Positions 1 through 6,453 of a stretch of 6,962 nt of DNA are shown here, in pieces. Below the pieces are notes generated by a model that saw only the letters and a program-made list of their open reading frames with translations, was not told the origin of the DNA and ran no database searches. The stretch is from contig QIKQ01000308.1 of NCBI GenBank assembly GCA_003233075.1, positions 1 to 6,962 on the forward strand. Reading direction: 5' to 3'. The first letter of the stretch is position 1, and the number at the start of each line of letters is the position of its first letter. Origin of the DNA: Gammaproteobacteria bacterium (lineage in GTDB: Bacteria > Pseudomonadota > Gammaproteobacteria > SZUA-21). Made by a program: the position numbers and the translations under genes.

Positions 1-1767
1 AAAGACATAAAAGACCGTAATTTGGCCGAACAATATGCGACTCATCTAAAAGATTTTCAGGGAACAGTTTCACAAATGTTACTTATGGCCCAGGACTTGA
101 TTCGAGGTAGCAATTCGGTATATGGTGCAGCCACTAACAAACAATCGACTCGCTCGAATTTTGACTCTAATTTTCAAATTCAAGATACTAGCCTAGAGCC
201 GGAACCAGCGATTAAAGGTGAAGAACCAATAGCGGAATTCAAACCGGAACCAAGCGAGCAGTCAGATGAGGCGGCAATCAGTACTGCAAATGAAGACGAA
301 AGACAGGGCGAAGAAATCCTCGATGGATTTAATTTGTCATTAGATGAAATACAAGCAGATGAACTACAAGTAGAGGAAAGCGAATTGAACGAAGTCAGTA
401 TACCAGCAAGCGTGTTTAAAGCGTATGACATGCGCGGCATAGTTGAAGAAACCTTAACACCCAGTTTAGTTTATGAAATTGGCAGAGCGATTGGTTCGGA
501 AGCAATTGGTCGGGGTCAAAACAAGATTGTAATTGCGCGCGATGGACGTTTATCTGGGCCGGAATTGCGCGATTCGCTAAGTCAGGGTTTGCAAGAATCA
601 GGATGCCAAGTCACCGATATAGGCATGGTGCCGACACCGACATTATATTATGCGGCACATAAGTTAAGTAACGGTACGGGTGTGATGATAACAGGCAGTC
701 ATAATCCACCAAATTATAATGGTCTAAAATTAATGATTGAGGGTCAAACCTACTATGGCGACTTAATTCAAGGCCTCAGGAAACGTATTGAAGAAAGTGA
801 TTATGTTGATGGTAAGGGTGGTGAGCAGCAAGTTGATGTGGCTGCAGATTATTTGCATAGAATTACGTCTGACGTAAAACTTAAACGACCCATGAAAGTA
901 GTGATTGATTGCGGCAATGGTGTGGCAGGCAATATGGCACCTCAATTATTTACTGATTTAGGTTGTGAAGTGATAGAGCTATTTTGTGAAGTCGACGGTA
1001 CTTTCCCTAATCATCATCCTGATCCAAGCAAACCAGAAAATATTATTGATGTTTGTAAAGCAGTAAAAGCAAACCAAGCCGATATTGGTTTTGCTTTTGA
1101 TGGCGATGGCGATCGCTTAGGCGTGATTGATAATACCGGTAAAATTATTTGGCCAGATAGAGTATTAATGATTCTCGCTCAAGATGTTTTATCAAGGAAT
1201 CCCGGCGCTCAAATTATCTATGATGTTAAGTGCACACGCAACCTGGCAAGTATCATTGAGGAACATGGTGGTAAACCGCTAATGTGGAAAACGGGACATT
1301 CTTTTATTAAGGCAAAAATCCAAGAAACTGGCGCCTTGCTCGCGGGCGAGATGAGTGGCCATATTTTTATTAAGGAGCGCTGGTATGGATTTGATGATGC
1401 GCTTTACGCTGGCGCAAGATTACTTGAAGTTCTAGCCAAACAAATGATAAGTTCACACCAGGTTTTTTCGGCATTGCCTGATGCTGTGAATACACCCGAA
1501 CTTAATATTCATTTACAAGAAGGCGAACCCATGCCGTTTATGGATAAGCTTAAAAGTCAGTCTGATTTTGGTGATGCTAAAATTATAGATATTGATGGTA
1601 TTCGAGTTGAATTTGCAGATGGCTGGGGTTTGGTTCGTTCATCCAATACCACGCCGACCTTAGTCTTGCGTTTTGAAGCCGATAGCAAAGATGCTTTGTT
1701 GCGCATTCAAGCGTTATTTAAGCAACAAATGTTGGCAGTCAAGCCTGATCTTAAGATGCCATTTTAA
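1..1767 (+). CDS. algC: Phosphomannomutase/phosphoglucomutase, AlgC-type long form (5' end outside window)
   Basis: This enzyme interconverts the 1- and 6-phosphates of mannose and glucose in the cytoplasm, feeding nucleotide sugars for LPS and exopolysaccharide. The frame is open from base 1, so the gene starts upstream; the first possible in-window start is a TTG at 22, used here for numbering. Residues 1-40 look helical. Residues about 40-126 form an acidic Glu/Pro/Gln-rich linker. The four-domain phosphohexomutase core starts near residue 128 with FKAYDMRG. Visible active-site elements are the phosphoserine loop TGSHNPP (Ser226), the metal loop DGDGDR (Asp360, 362, 364), the sugar-recognition loop GEMSGH (442-447) and the phosphate loop RSSNTTPT (539-546). 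The core length fits the roughly 460-residue AlgC family, and nothing in it looks broken. The N-terminal extension matches the long AlgC proteins of pseudomonads, which carry an upstream membrane-associated region; any membrane segment lies outside the window. Downstream argB is the same neighbour as in Pseudomonas. The family call is very firm; PMM versus PGM preference is unproven. Confidence 0.93.
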   Translation, partial: KDIKDRNLAEQYATHLKDFQGTVSQMLLMAQDLIRGSNSVYGAATNKQSTRSNFDSNFQIQDTSLEPEPAIKGEEPIAEFKPEPSEQSDEAAISTANEDERQGEEILDGFNLSLDEIQADELQVEESELNEVSIPASVFKAYDMRGIVEETLTPSLVYEIGRAIGSEAIGRGQNKIVIARDGRLSGPELRDSLSQGLQESGCQVTDIGMVPTPTLYYAAHKLSNGTGVMITGSHNPPNYNGLKLMIEGQTYYGDLIQGLRKRIEESDYVDGKGGEQQVDVAADYLHRITSDVKLKRPMKVVIDCGNGVAGNMAPQLFTDLGCEVIELFCEVDGTFPNHHPDPSKPENIIDVCKAVKANQADIGFAFDGDGDRLGVIDNTGKIIWPDRVLMILAQDVLSRNPGAQIIYDVKCTRNLASIIEEHGGKPLMWKTGHSFIKAKIQETGALLAGEMSGHIFIKERWYGFDDALYAGARLLEVLAKQMISSHQVFSALPDAVNTPELNIHLQEGEPMPFMDKLKSQSDFGDAKIIDIDGIRVEFADGWGLVRSSNTTPTLVLRFEADSKDALLRIQALFKQQMLAVKPDLKMPF

Positions 1768-1786
1768 AAACTTTTTCTGTGGCCAG

Positions 1787-1806
1787 CGTAGAGACAAGGC
1801 ATGCCT
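1787..1806. repeat. Palindromic element, copy 1 (right arm truncated)
   Basis: It matches the left 15-nt arm (cgtagagacaaggca) and the first 5 nt of the right arm of the perfect palindrome at 6551-6580, then stops. The flanks, tgtggcca on the left and ctgctgtccca on the right, are almost contiguous at 6872-6890, so this copy seems to interrupt a second repeat family. Confidence 0.85.
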
Positions 1807-1815
1807 CACTGCTGT

Positions 1816-1835
1816 CCCACAATAAGAGTTGTGGG
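1816..1835. repeat. Small hairpin, 7-bp stem
   Basis: The arms cccacaa (1816-1822) and ttgtggg (1829-1835) are perfectly complementary around a 6-nt loop. The left arm lies inside the ctgctgtccca segment also found at 6880-6890. There is no following T tract, so this reads as part of a repeat element rather than a terminator. Confidence 0.6.
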
Positions 1836-1918
1836 CAATGTCATTAAGATTATCTGAGTTTATCTAATTTCACGTGACCCTAATTTCAATTCAAATAGAT
1901 CGTAATTTGATTCACTTT

Positions 1919-1946
1919 CGTAGAGACAAGGCACGCCTTGTCTCCG
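1919..1946. repeat. Palindromic element, copy 2 (near complete)
   Basis: Both arms of the element at 6551-6580 are present. The centre reads GGCACGCC instead of GGCATGCC, and the right end has lost the tctacg terminus, reading tctccg. Confidence 0.88.
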
Positions 1947-2030
1947 CCATGCCATGCATTCTTGAGTAAATTAAATAACACTAAGCCGCGTAATAACCTA
2001 TCTAAATAGGCAATTGAAAGAGATCGCTTT

Positions 2031-2056
2031 TAGACAAGGCATGCCTTGTCTCTACG
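2031..2056. repeat. Palindromic element, copy 3 (left end trimmed)
   Basis: It reads tagacaaggca followed by the complete right arm tgccttgtctctacg. Only the outer left bases (cgtaga) are missing. The centre GGCATGCC is intact. Confidence 0.9.
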
Positions 2057-2169
2057 GATAATCTCTCAGCCATATTCGTGACGTGGGCATGTCGACAAAT
2101 TGATACCATCGGCTGGCAGACCGTAATTTACTTTATGGCCTTGCGGAGTTGATCGATATTTTATCTAAC

Positions 2170-2197
2170 TTGCAATTATCAATAAATCAAGTATAAC
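2170..2197 (+). promoter_or_regulatory. Candidate sigma-70 promoter for argB
   Basis: TTGCAA (2170-2175, 4 of 6 to consensus) and TATAAC (2192-2197, 5 of 6) are separated by 16 nt. Transcription would begin near 2204, leaving a leader of about 39 nt before the argB ATG at 2243. A separate promoter is plausible because the long repeat-bearing gap separates argB from algC. It is a motif match only. Confidence 0.4.
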
Positions 2198-2242
2198 AGT
2201 TTTAAAATCACTATCTTCTGTGAAAATGGGAATAATTAGTCA

Positions 2243-3139
2243 ATGAGTCTTGATCCAAAAACAGCCATGAACGTCGCAAAGGTGTTAGCTGAGGCATTAC
2301 CCTATATAAGAAGGTTTTCGGGTAAAACCATTGTTATTAAATACGGTGGCAATGCCATGGTCGATGAAGCCCTTAAAAGTGGTTTCGCGCGCGATGTGGT
2401 ATTGATGAAAACGGTTGGCATTAATCCCGTCATTATTCATGGCGGCGGCCCGCAAATTGGTGAATTGTTAAAACGAATTGGCAAACAGTCTGAATTTGTT
2501 GATGGCATGCGGGTGACCGATAGTGAGACCATGGATGTGGTTGAAATGGTATTGGGTGGTTTGGTTAATAAGGATATAGTGAATTTAATTCATACCCATG
2601 GTGGTAATGCAGTTGGGCTGACGGGAAAAGACGGACACTTAATTAACGCTCGAAAAATGCAAATCGAACGATCGTCAGCTGAACTTGAAACATCAGAGAT
2701 TATTGACCTAGGCCATGTTGGTGAGGTAGAGACAATTAATCCAGCTGTCGTGGATATGTTGGTTAAGGATAATTTTATTCCAGTCATCGCGCCAATTGGT
2801 GTCGGTAAAGATGGCGCCTCTTATAATATTAATGCAGATTTGGTCGCAGGTAAGATTGCCGAAGTACTGCGAGCTGAAAAACTCATATTATTAACAAACA
2901 CGGCAGGCTTGCTCGATAAAAAGGATAAATTATTAACTGGTTTAGGTGCACAAGAAGTTAAAGAACTGATTGCAGACGGAACGATTTACGGCGGTATGTT
3001 GCCAAAAATAAATTGTGCATTGGAGGCGGTGAATAATGGTGTTCAAAGCTCACATATTATTGATGGCAGAGTGGAGCATGCCGTATTGTTGGAATTATTT
3101 ACTGATGAAGGCGTGGGCACTCTAATTCGAAAGAGCTAA
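2243..3139 (+). CDS. argB: Acetylglutamate kinase
   Basis: ArgB phosphorylates N-acetyl-L-glutamate with ATP, the second step of arginine synthesis, in the cytoplasm. The 298-residue protein has the complete amino-acid kinase fold: phosphate-loop Lys33 in KYGGNAM, HGGGP (66-70), the substrate loop FVDGMRVTD (85-93), VLGGLVNKD (103-111), GLTGKDG (125-131), then SYNINADLVAGK and GTIYGGMLPK for the nucleotide side. The N-terminal helix (VAKVLAEALPYIRRF) is the mark of the hexameric, arginine-inhibited class known from Pseudomonas and Thermotoga, so feedback inhibition by arginine is expected. The start is well supported because the N-terminus lines up from Met1 with the pseudomonad enzyme as I recall it. 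The ribosome-binding site is weak (GGGA about 11 nt upstream). The gene is intact and is followed after 22 nt by tag, suggesting one transcript. Confidence 0.97.
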   Translation: MSLDPKTAMNVAKVLAEALPYIRRFSGKTIVIKYGGNAMVDEALKSGFARDVVLMKTVGINPVIIHGGGPQIGELLKRIGKQSEFVDGMRVTDSETMDVVEMVLGGLVNKDIVNLIHTHGGNAVGLTGKDGHLINARKMQIERSSAELETSEIIDLGHVGEVETINPAVVDMLVKDNFIPVIAPIGVGKDGASYNINADLVAGKIAEVLRAEKLILLTNTAGLLDKKDKLLTGLGAQEVKELIADGTIYGGMLPKINCALEAVNNGVQSSHIIDGRVEHAVLLELFTDEGVGTLIRKS

Positions 3140-3147
3140 TTTTGACT

Positions 3148-3154
3148 AAAAGGA
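3148..3154 (+). promoter_or_regulatory. Ribosome-binding site supporting the TTG start of tag
   Basis: AAAAGGA lies 7 nt upstream of TTG at 3162, which is ideal spacing. No ATG occurs in frame between here and the first conserved residue, Cys11, so this site decides the non-ATG start. Confidence 0.65.
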
Positions 3155-3161
3155 CCTGGCA

Positions 3162-3767
3162 TTGATAAAAAAAGTAAGTACAAAAAAGCGCTGCGAGTGG
3201 TGTGGCAAAGAAGAAATCTATATCAATTATCACGATACTGTTTGGGCTGTGCCAGTAAAGGATGATAGAACATTATTTGAATTTTTGACCTTAGAGGGTG
3301 CTCAGGCCGGACTAAGCTGGATCACAATATTGAAACGCCGAGAGGGATATCTTGATGCATTTGATAATTTTGATGTCGAAAAAGTAGCGGCTTATGGTAA
3401 ACGTAAAATAAACTCTTTACTTAAAAATACTGGAATAATACGTAATCAACTTAAAATTAATTCAACGATTAGCAATGCTCAGGCCTTCATTAAGATTCAA
3501 GAAGAATTCGGCAGCTTCGCTAAATACCAATGGCAAATCGTAGGCAACAAACCAGTGCAAAATAAGTGGAAAAGCTTAAAAGAAATTCCAGGAGAAACCG
3601 ATATTTCTAAAGCTTGGAGCAAGGATTTAAAAAAGCGTGGATTCCGATTTGTTGGTCCGACCATTGTGTACGCGCATATGCAAGCGGTGGGTATGGTCAA
3701 TGATCATATAATTAAATGTTTCCGTTATAAGGAAACCAAGAAATTAGCCGACAAGTTTAAAGTATAA
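3162..3767 (+). CDS. tag: DNA-3-methyladenine glycosylase I
   Basis: Tag removes 3-methyladenine from alkylated DNA, opening base-excision repair. The 201-residue protein carries the family's zinc snap: Cys11 and His24 near the N-terminus, with His182 and Cys186 (HxxxC) near the C-terminus. The base-recognition segment LEGAQAGLSW contains Glu45, equivalent to E. coli Glu38, and Trp53; Tyr23 in YHD matches E. coli Tyr16. KKRGFRFVGPT (157-167) is the conserved helix-hairpin-helix-like region. Length is slightly above the 187 residues of E. coli Tag because of about 7 extra N-terminal residues and a lysine-rich tail. The start is TTG with a good ribosome-binding site. It follows argB by 22 nt and is probably co-transcribed; I know of no functional reason for this pairing. 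Being on a biosynthetic transcript suggests constitutive rather than damage-induced expression, which is inference. Confidence 0.96.
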   Translation: MIKKVSTKKRCEWCGKEEIYINYHDTVWAVPVKDDRTLFEFLTLEGAQAGLSWITILKRREGYLDAFDNFDVEKVAAYGKRKINSLLKNTGIIRNQLKINSTISNAQAFIKIQEEFGSFAKYQWQIVGNKPVQNKWKSLKEIPGETDISKAWSKDLKKRGFRFVGPTIVYAHMQAVGMVNDHIIKCFRYKETKKLADKFKV

Positions 3768-3883
3768 GGATTGTGGCATTAAACTAAGAACTGGCAACAA
3801 AAAAAGCATTTCGAATATTGTGTAAAGTTAAAATCAACAGTTAACTTCAAGATTTAAAAATGTATTAGAATTAGCTAATGGTA

Positions 3884-3916
3884 AATTAGAATACTCTAAT
3901 TAAGATTGTCTTAATT
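3884..3916. repeat. Two overlapping AT-rich hairpins, mutually exclusive
   Basis: Hairpin one pairs aattaga (3884-3890) with tctaatt (3895-3901) across a 4-nt loop. Hairpin two pairs aattaaga (3898-3905) with tcttaatt (3909-3916) across 3 nt. They share 3898-3901, so both cannot form at once. Stability must be low because the stems are nearly all A-T. They could weakly terminate argB-tag or bind a regulator; no function is shown. Confidence 0.4.
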
Positions 3917-4040
3917 CTATATTGTTGAATTAATGAGTATAAATACTATAAGAATCGAAATTTCCGCGTAGATCTTATTTCAATGTACTTATCTTTGTTA
4001 CTTTTATAGGCGTATTCGCGGCGCATTTCTGAATTCTAGA

Positions 4041-4057
4041 TGCAATTTGCTATTGCA
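4041..4057. promoter_or_regulatory. Inverted repeat, possible operator
   Basis: The arms tgcaat (4041-4046) and attgca (4052-4057) are perfect inverted repeats separated by 5 nt, about 90 nt upstream of the 4147 gene. The shape suits a dimeric repressor or activator, but in AT-rich DNA such a repeat can arise by chance. Confidence 0.25.
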
Positions 4058-4060
4058 AAA

Positions 4061-4141
4061 TAACTACAACAAAATGTAAACTTGTCACTTGAGCACAAAT
4101 ATAAAGTGCACCTTAATAAACTAACTACAAAAAAACTAAAC
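4061..4141 (+). repeat. Imperfect direct repeat of about 20 nt
   Basis: The unit beginning taactacaa occurs at 4061-4081 and again at 4122-4141, agreeing at about 18 of 21 positions with one gap. The second copy ends 5 nt before the ATG at 4147, where a ribosome-binding site would be expected but is not seen. This suggests a local duplication or paired binding sites. Confidence 0.45.
4089..4117 (+). promoter_or_regulatory. Weak candidate promoter for the protease pair
   Basis: TTGAGC (4089-4094) and CTTAAT (4112-4117) each match the sigma-70 consensus at 4 of 6 positions, with a 17-nt spacer. The predicted leader is only about 23 nt. Other pairs in this AT-rich stretch are nearly as good, so this is tentative. 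Confidence 0.2.
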
Positions 4142-4146
4142 ACATC

Positions 4147-5319
4147 ATGGATTATTCTACCGTACCGAAATACCGAGAGCCGCTCGCGGCGGGACATGAG
4201 CCTGTAGTCACCGAAGCCTTATGGGAAGGCGCTTATCAGGGCTTTGAAGATAAGCAATATCGATCATCGTTACTACATGTTTTAAATTTCATCAATCAAG
4301 ACTTGCTAAAAGACAAAGATACCAATGGCGATATAAAAATATCACACGCCCACGGTTCATCAAAAGTAGAAATAAACATTAGTGATTCGACCTTTCAGGT
4401 TATCGCACCCTTTTTGCGCATTAATCAGGATACTAATAAAATCGCACTCATGCGACGAGTTGCTGAAATTAACTTTACGCCACTCACGCTCGCACAGATT
4501 TTCTTAAAAGACGATGTTTTGTGGTTTGAATGCAGCGTAGATTTTGAACTATGTCAGCCGAATAAGATTTATGATGTAATTCGTGAAATATGCACATTTT
4601 GCGATGACTATGACGATGAGTTTATTGAAAAATACAATGCTGCTTTTTATCAAAATCCTCAAATTAAACCTTTGTCCCCTGAAAATCAGGAAAAAGTTTG
4701 GGATCATTTCCAGGAAATTGCTGAGCAGTATAAATCCTATCTTGATTATTTTGAGCAAAAGCGTTGGTTAGGATCAATTTGGGATATAACGGCGCTTAGT
4801 ATGTTAAATATCTCTAGTTTGCCTTATGTGCATGGTACATTAAGAACTGAATTAGAGGAAAACTTAGCGCATCTTTATGATAATGAAATTGAGGGTAATT
4901 ACCGTTTAGATAAAGGCAAGAAATACCTCAAGACATTGTTTGAAGATACTAGTAAAGAAGATTTCTTAAAGAATATTTACGAAGTCGATATTTTAATGTC
5001 GCTTAAGGCCAGAAGTTCAATCAGTACTCTTCAGCAGGAATTTGAGGAAAGCAGGGAAAGGGTAGCGCAAGAACTGAATGATGGGCAGCACTTTTCAGCC
5101 TGCTACACCATGTACTTGTTGCTATTGCGGCTTCTTTGTCAATACAATTTAGATCTTGGTCATAAAGACGCAATCACAAGCATACTGAAAAAAGTGAGTG
5201 GTATGGATACAGCAGAGGCAACACCGATCTTGTTAGACGTCTATGCCAAGTTCTTGGACGGGTCAATTGCTGCAGAGAAAAAAAAGAAAAAGGGCTTTTT
5301 TGCAAGCCTTCTTAGCTAG
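4147..5319 (+). CDS. Uncharacterised cytosolic protein with YbjN/T3S-chaperone-like domain
   Basis: I do not recognise a named family. The 390-residue protein has no signal peptide or membrane segment. Residues about 72-165 alternate strands and helices in a pattern like YbjN or type III secretion chaperones, with landmarks FQVIAPFLRI (83-92), AEINFTPL (106-113), VLWFECSVDFEL (124-135) and DDEFIEKYNA (156-165). The same landmarks recur in the C-terminus of the next gene's product. Residues about 175-370 are mostly helical and acidic or charged, possibly a helical-repeat or coiled scaffold. The tail is a lysine cluster (378-382) followed by GFFASLLS, resembling short amphipathic membrane-touching tails. 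The start is the ATG after an A-rich stretch with no clear ribosome-binding site. It ends 10 nt before the protease gene, so the two are very probably co-expressed; it may be a partner, substrate or regulator of the protease. The function is unknown. Confidence 0.85.
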   Translation: MDYSTVPKYREPLAAGHEPVVTEALWEGAYQGFEDKQYRSSLLHVLNFINQDLLKDKDTNGDIKISHAHGSSKVEINISDSTFQVIAPFLRINQDTNKIALMRRVAEINFTPLTLAQIFLKDDVLWFECSVDFELCQPNKIYDVIREICTFCDDYDDEFIEKYNAAFYQNPQIKPLSPENQEKVWDHFQEIAEQYKSYLDYFEQKRWLGSIWDITALSMLNISSLPYVHGTLRTELEENLAHLYDNEIEGNYRLDKGKKYLKTLFEDTSKEDFLKNIYEVDILMSLKARSSISTLQQEFEESRERVAQELNDGQHFSACYTMYLLLLRLLCQYNLDLGHKDAITSILKKVSGMDTAEATPILLDVYAKFLDGSIAAEKKKKKGFFASLLS

Positions 5320-5329
5320 GTAAAATAAT

Positions 5330-6391
5330 ATGGAAAAAAATATTTATAAAGTAATAACCGCACTAGGCACGGGCACAGGATTTTACATTCGCGATAAGGG
5401 AATGTTTATCTCAAATTATCATGTTGTCGCTGGTAGCAATGAAGTAGCACTTGAGGATCACAATAAGCAACGTTACCTTGCGAAGGTAGTTTGCGTAAAC
5501 CCTGAGTCTGATATCGCATTTTTAAAAGCCAAAGTTCCGGAAAGCAGTGGGCCAGCGATTAAACTTAACCCCGCAGTCGAAATTAAAAATACAGATAAAA
5601 TATATATTCACGGTTATCCCTTTGGATTGCCGTACACGGTAACGGAAGGCATTGTTTCATCCGCTAAACAGATGATGGGGCAAAGGTACTATTTGCAAAC
5701 CGATGCAGCTGTAAATCCGGGTAACAGTGGCGGACCCATGCTTAATACTAATGGTGAGCTTCTAGGGATTACGACGCTAAAATTTTCTGAAGCGGACAAT
5801 GTTGGTTTTGGGATATTACACAGTGATTTATCCGAGGAGTTGGATGAATATAATGTCAAGGATGAGGTTTATCATGTTAAATGTAATTCTTGTAAAACTC
5901 TCATTGCAGAAGAAACAGAGTTTTGCCCAAACTGTGGTAATACCATTGATAAATCGACATTCGAAGAATTTGAGCTTTCGCATTTCGCCACATTTGTAGA
6001 AGATGCGCTCAGAGGCTTGGATATGAATCCAATCTTGGCGCGCGCAGGTAGAGATTTTTGGGAATTTCATCAAGGAAGCGCTTTGATTAGGATTTTTGTT
6101 TATCAAAATGAATACTTAATCGCGTCGTCTCCACTCAATAAATTACCATCTGAAAAGTTGGAGCAGTTATATACTGAACTACTAAGCCGACCATTAGATA
6201 ACTATATGCTTGGTGTCACCGAAAACCATATTTATATATCCTATCGCGTGCATCTATCTGATATTTTTTCATCGCAAGCAGATCAAATTAAGAAAAATTT
6301 GACTGAATTGGCAGTTAGAGCAGACGCATTAGATAATTACTTTTTGGATAAATACGGTGCTGAAATGGCTGTTGAAGCGAAAACTACATAA
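5330..6391 (+). CDS. Cytosolic trypsin/HtrA-like serine protease fused to zinc ribbon and YbjN-like domain
   Basis: The 353-residue protein has three parts. Residues about 10-170 form an S1C-type trypsin fold with the full catalytic triad: His31 (SNYHVV), Asp61 (ESDIAFL) and Ser133 (NPGNSGGP). GTGTGF (13-18) and NVGFGI (157-162) are the usual start and end strands. Residues 185-202 form a zinc ribbon (CNSC and CPNC: Cys185, 188, 199, 202). Residues about 211-345 form an alpha/beta domain that ends KYGAE and resembles the 72-165 domain of the upstream protein. There is no PDZ domain, unlike DegP or DegS. In-frame TAA at 5321-5323 makes ATG 5330 the furthest upstream start, so no signal peptide or membrane anchor is possible and the enzyme should act in the cytosol. 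The ribosome-binding site is poor (TAGG overlapping the upstream stop), hinting at translational coupling. Active proteolysis is likely from the intact triad; substrate and role are unknown. Confidence 0.9.
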   Translation: MEKNIYKVITALGTGTGFYIRDKGMFISNYHVVAGSNEVALEDHNKQRYLAKVVCVNPESDIAFLKAKVPESSGPAIKLNPAVEIKNTDKIYIHGYPFGLPYTVTEGIVSSAKQMMGQRYYLQTDAAVNPGNSGGPMLNTNGELLGITTLKFSEADNVGFGILHSDLSEELDEYNVKDEVYHVKCNSCKTLIAEETEFCPNCGNTIDKSTFEEFELSHFATFVEDALRGLDMNPILARAGRDFWEFHQGSALIRIFVYQNEYLIASSPLNKLPSEKLEQLYTELLSRPLDNYMLGVTENHIYISYRVHLSDIFSSQADQIKKNLTELAVRADALDNYFLDKYGAEMAVEAKTT

Positions 6392-6417
6392 TCGCTTGAG
6401 ATTTCAATTAAACATGT

Positions 6418-6453
6418 TAGGTCTGCTCGACAAAGCAGACCTAGCGCTTTCTT
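6418..6453 (+). terminator. Terminator-like hairpin after the protease gene
   Basis: The arms taggtctgct (6418-6427) and agcagaccta (6434-6443) form a perfect 10-bp stem with a 6-nt loop, starting 27 nt after the protease stop codon. The following gcgctttctt is only mildly T-rich, so it would be a weak intrinsic terminator. It may equally be the edge of a repeat element or stabilise the transcript's 3' end. Confidence 0.55.

Larger units (their letters stand above)
1768..2242. other. Repeat-bearing intergenic region between algC and argB
   Basis: This 475-nt gap holds no convincing gene. It carries three degenerate copies of the GGCATGCC-centred palindrome (1787-1806, 1919-1946, 2031-2056), a 7-bp hairpin (1816-1835) and a candidate argB promoter near its 3' end. 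No GC-rich hairpin followed by a T tract is visible just after the algC stop. I saw nothing recognisable in about 2060-2165, although that stretch is less AT-rich than its surroundings and could be a decayed gene remnant. Confidence 0.7.
3768..4146. other. AT-rich intergenic region upstream of the protease pair
   Basis: No gene is visible in these 379 nt. The composition is much more AT-rich than the flanking genes. It contains several small inverted repeats, including aagttaa/ttaactt (3825-3831 and 3841-3847), overlapping hairpins at 3884-3916, an inverted repeat at 4041-4057 and an imperfect direct repeat at 4061-4141. It probably ends the argB-tag transcript and starts that of the downstream pair, but neither a strong terminator nor a strong promoter stands out. 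Confidence 0.6.

Noticed and set aside
180..440. 86-codon minus-strand open frame inside the algC linker.
   Set aside because: It is a serine-rich shadow of the acidic linker coding strand, with no family features and no separate ribosome-binding site.
1787..2056. Possible CRISPR array formed by the repeated agacaaggc units.
   Set aside because: The copies are unevenly spaced (about 110-130 nt), differ in length and truncation, and are palindromic interspersed elements without uniform spacers or cas genes.
4583..4771. Overlapping plus-strand frame of 62 codons within the 4147 gene.
   Set aside because: It is a shifted frame of an AT-rich gene; its apparent hydrophobicity follows from composition.
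5280..5286. A AAA AAG slippery heptamer in the correct phase near the end of the 4147 gene, as in dnaX frameshifting.
   Set aside because: A -1 shift hits a stop at 5313-5315 and a +1 shift hits TAA at 5321, so neither fuses the gene to the protease; only the last few residues would change. Lysine codon runs produce this motif by chance.
5828..6106. 92-codon minus-strand open frame inside the protease gene.
   Set aside because: It lies opposite a firmly supported gene covering the zinc ribbon and C-terminal domain, and shows no recognisable protein features.
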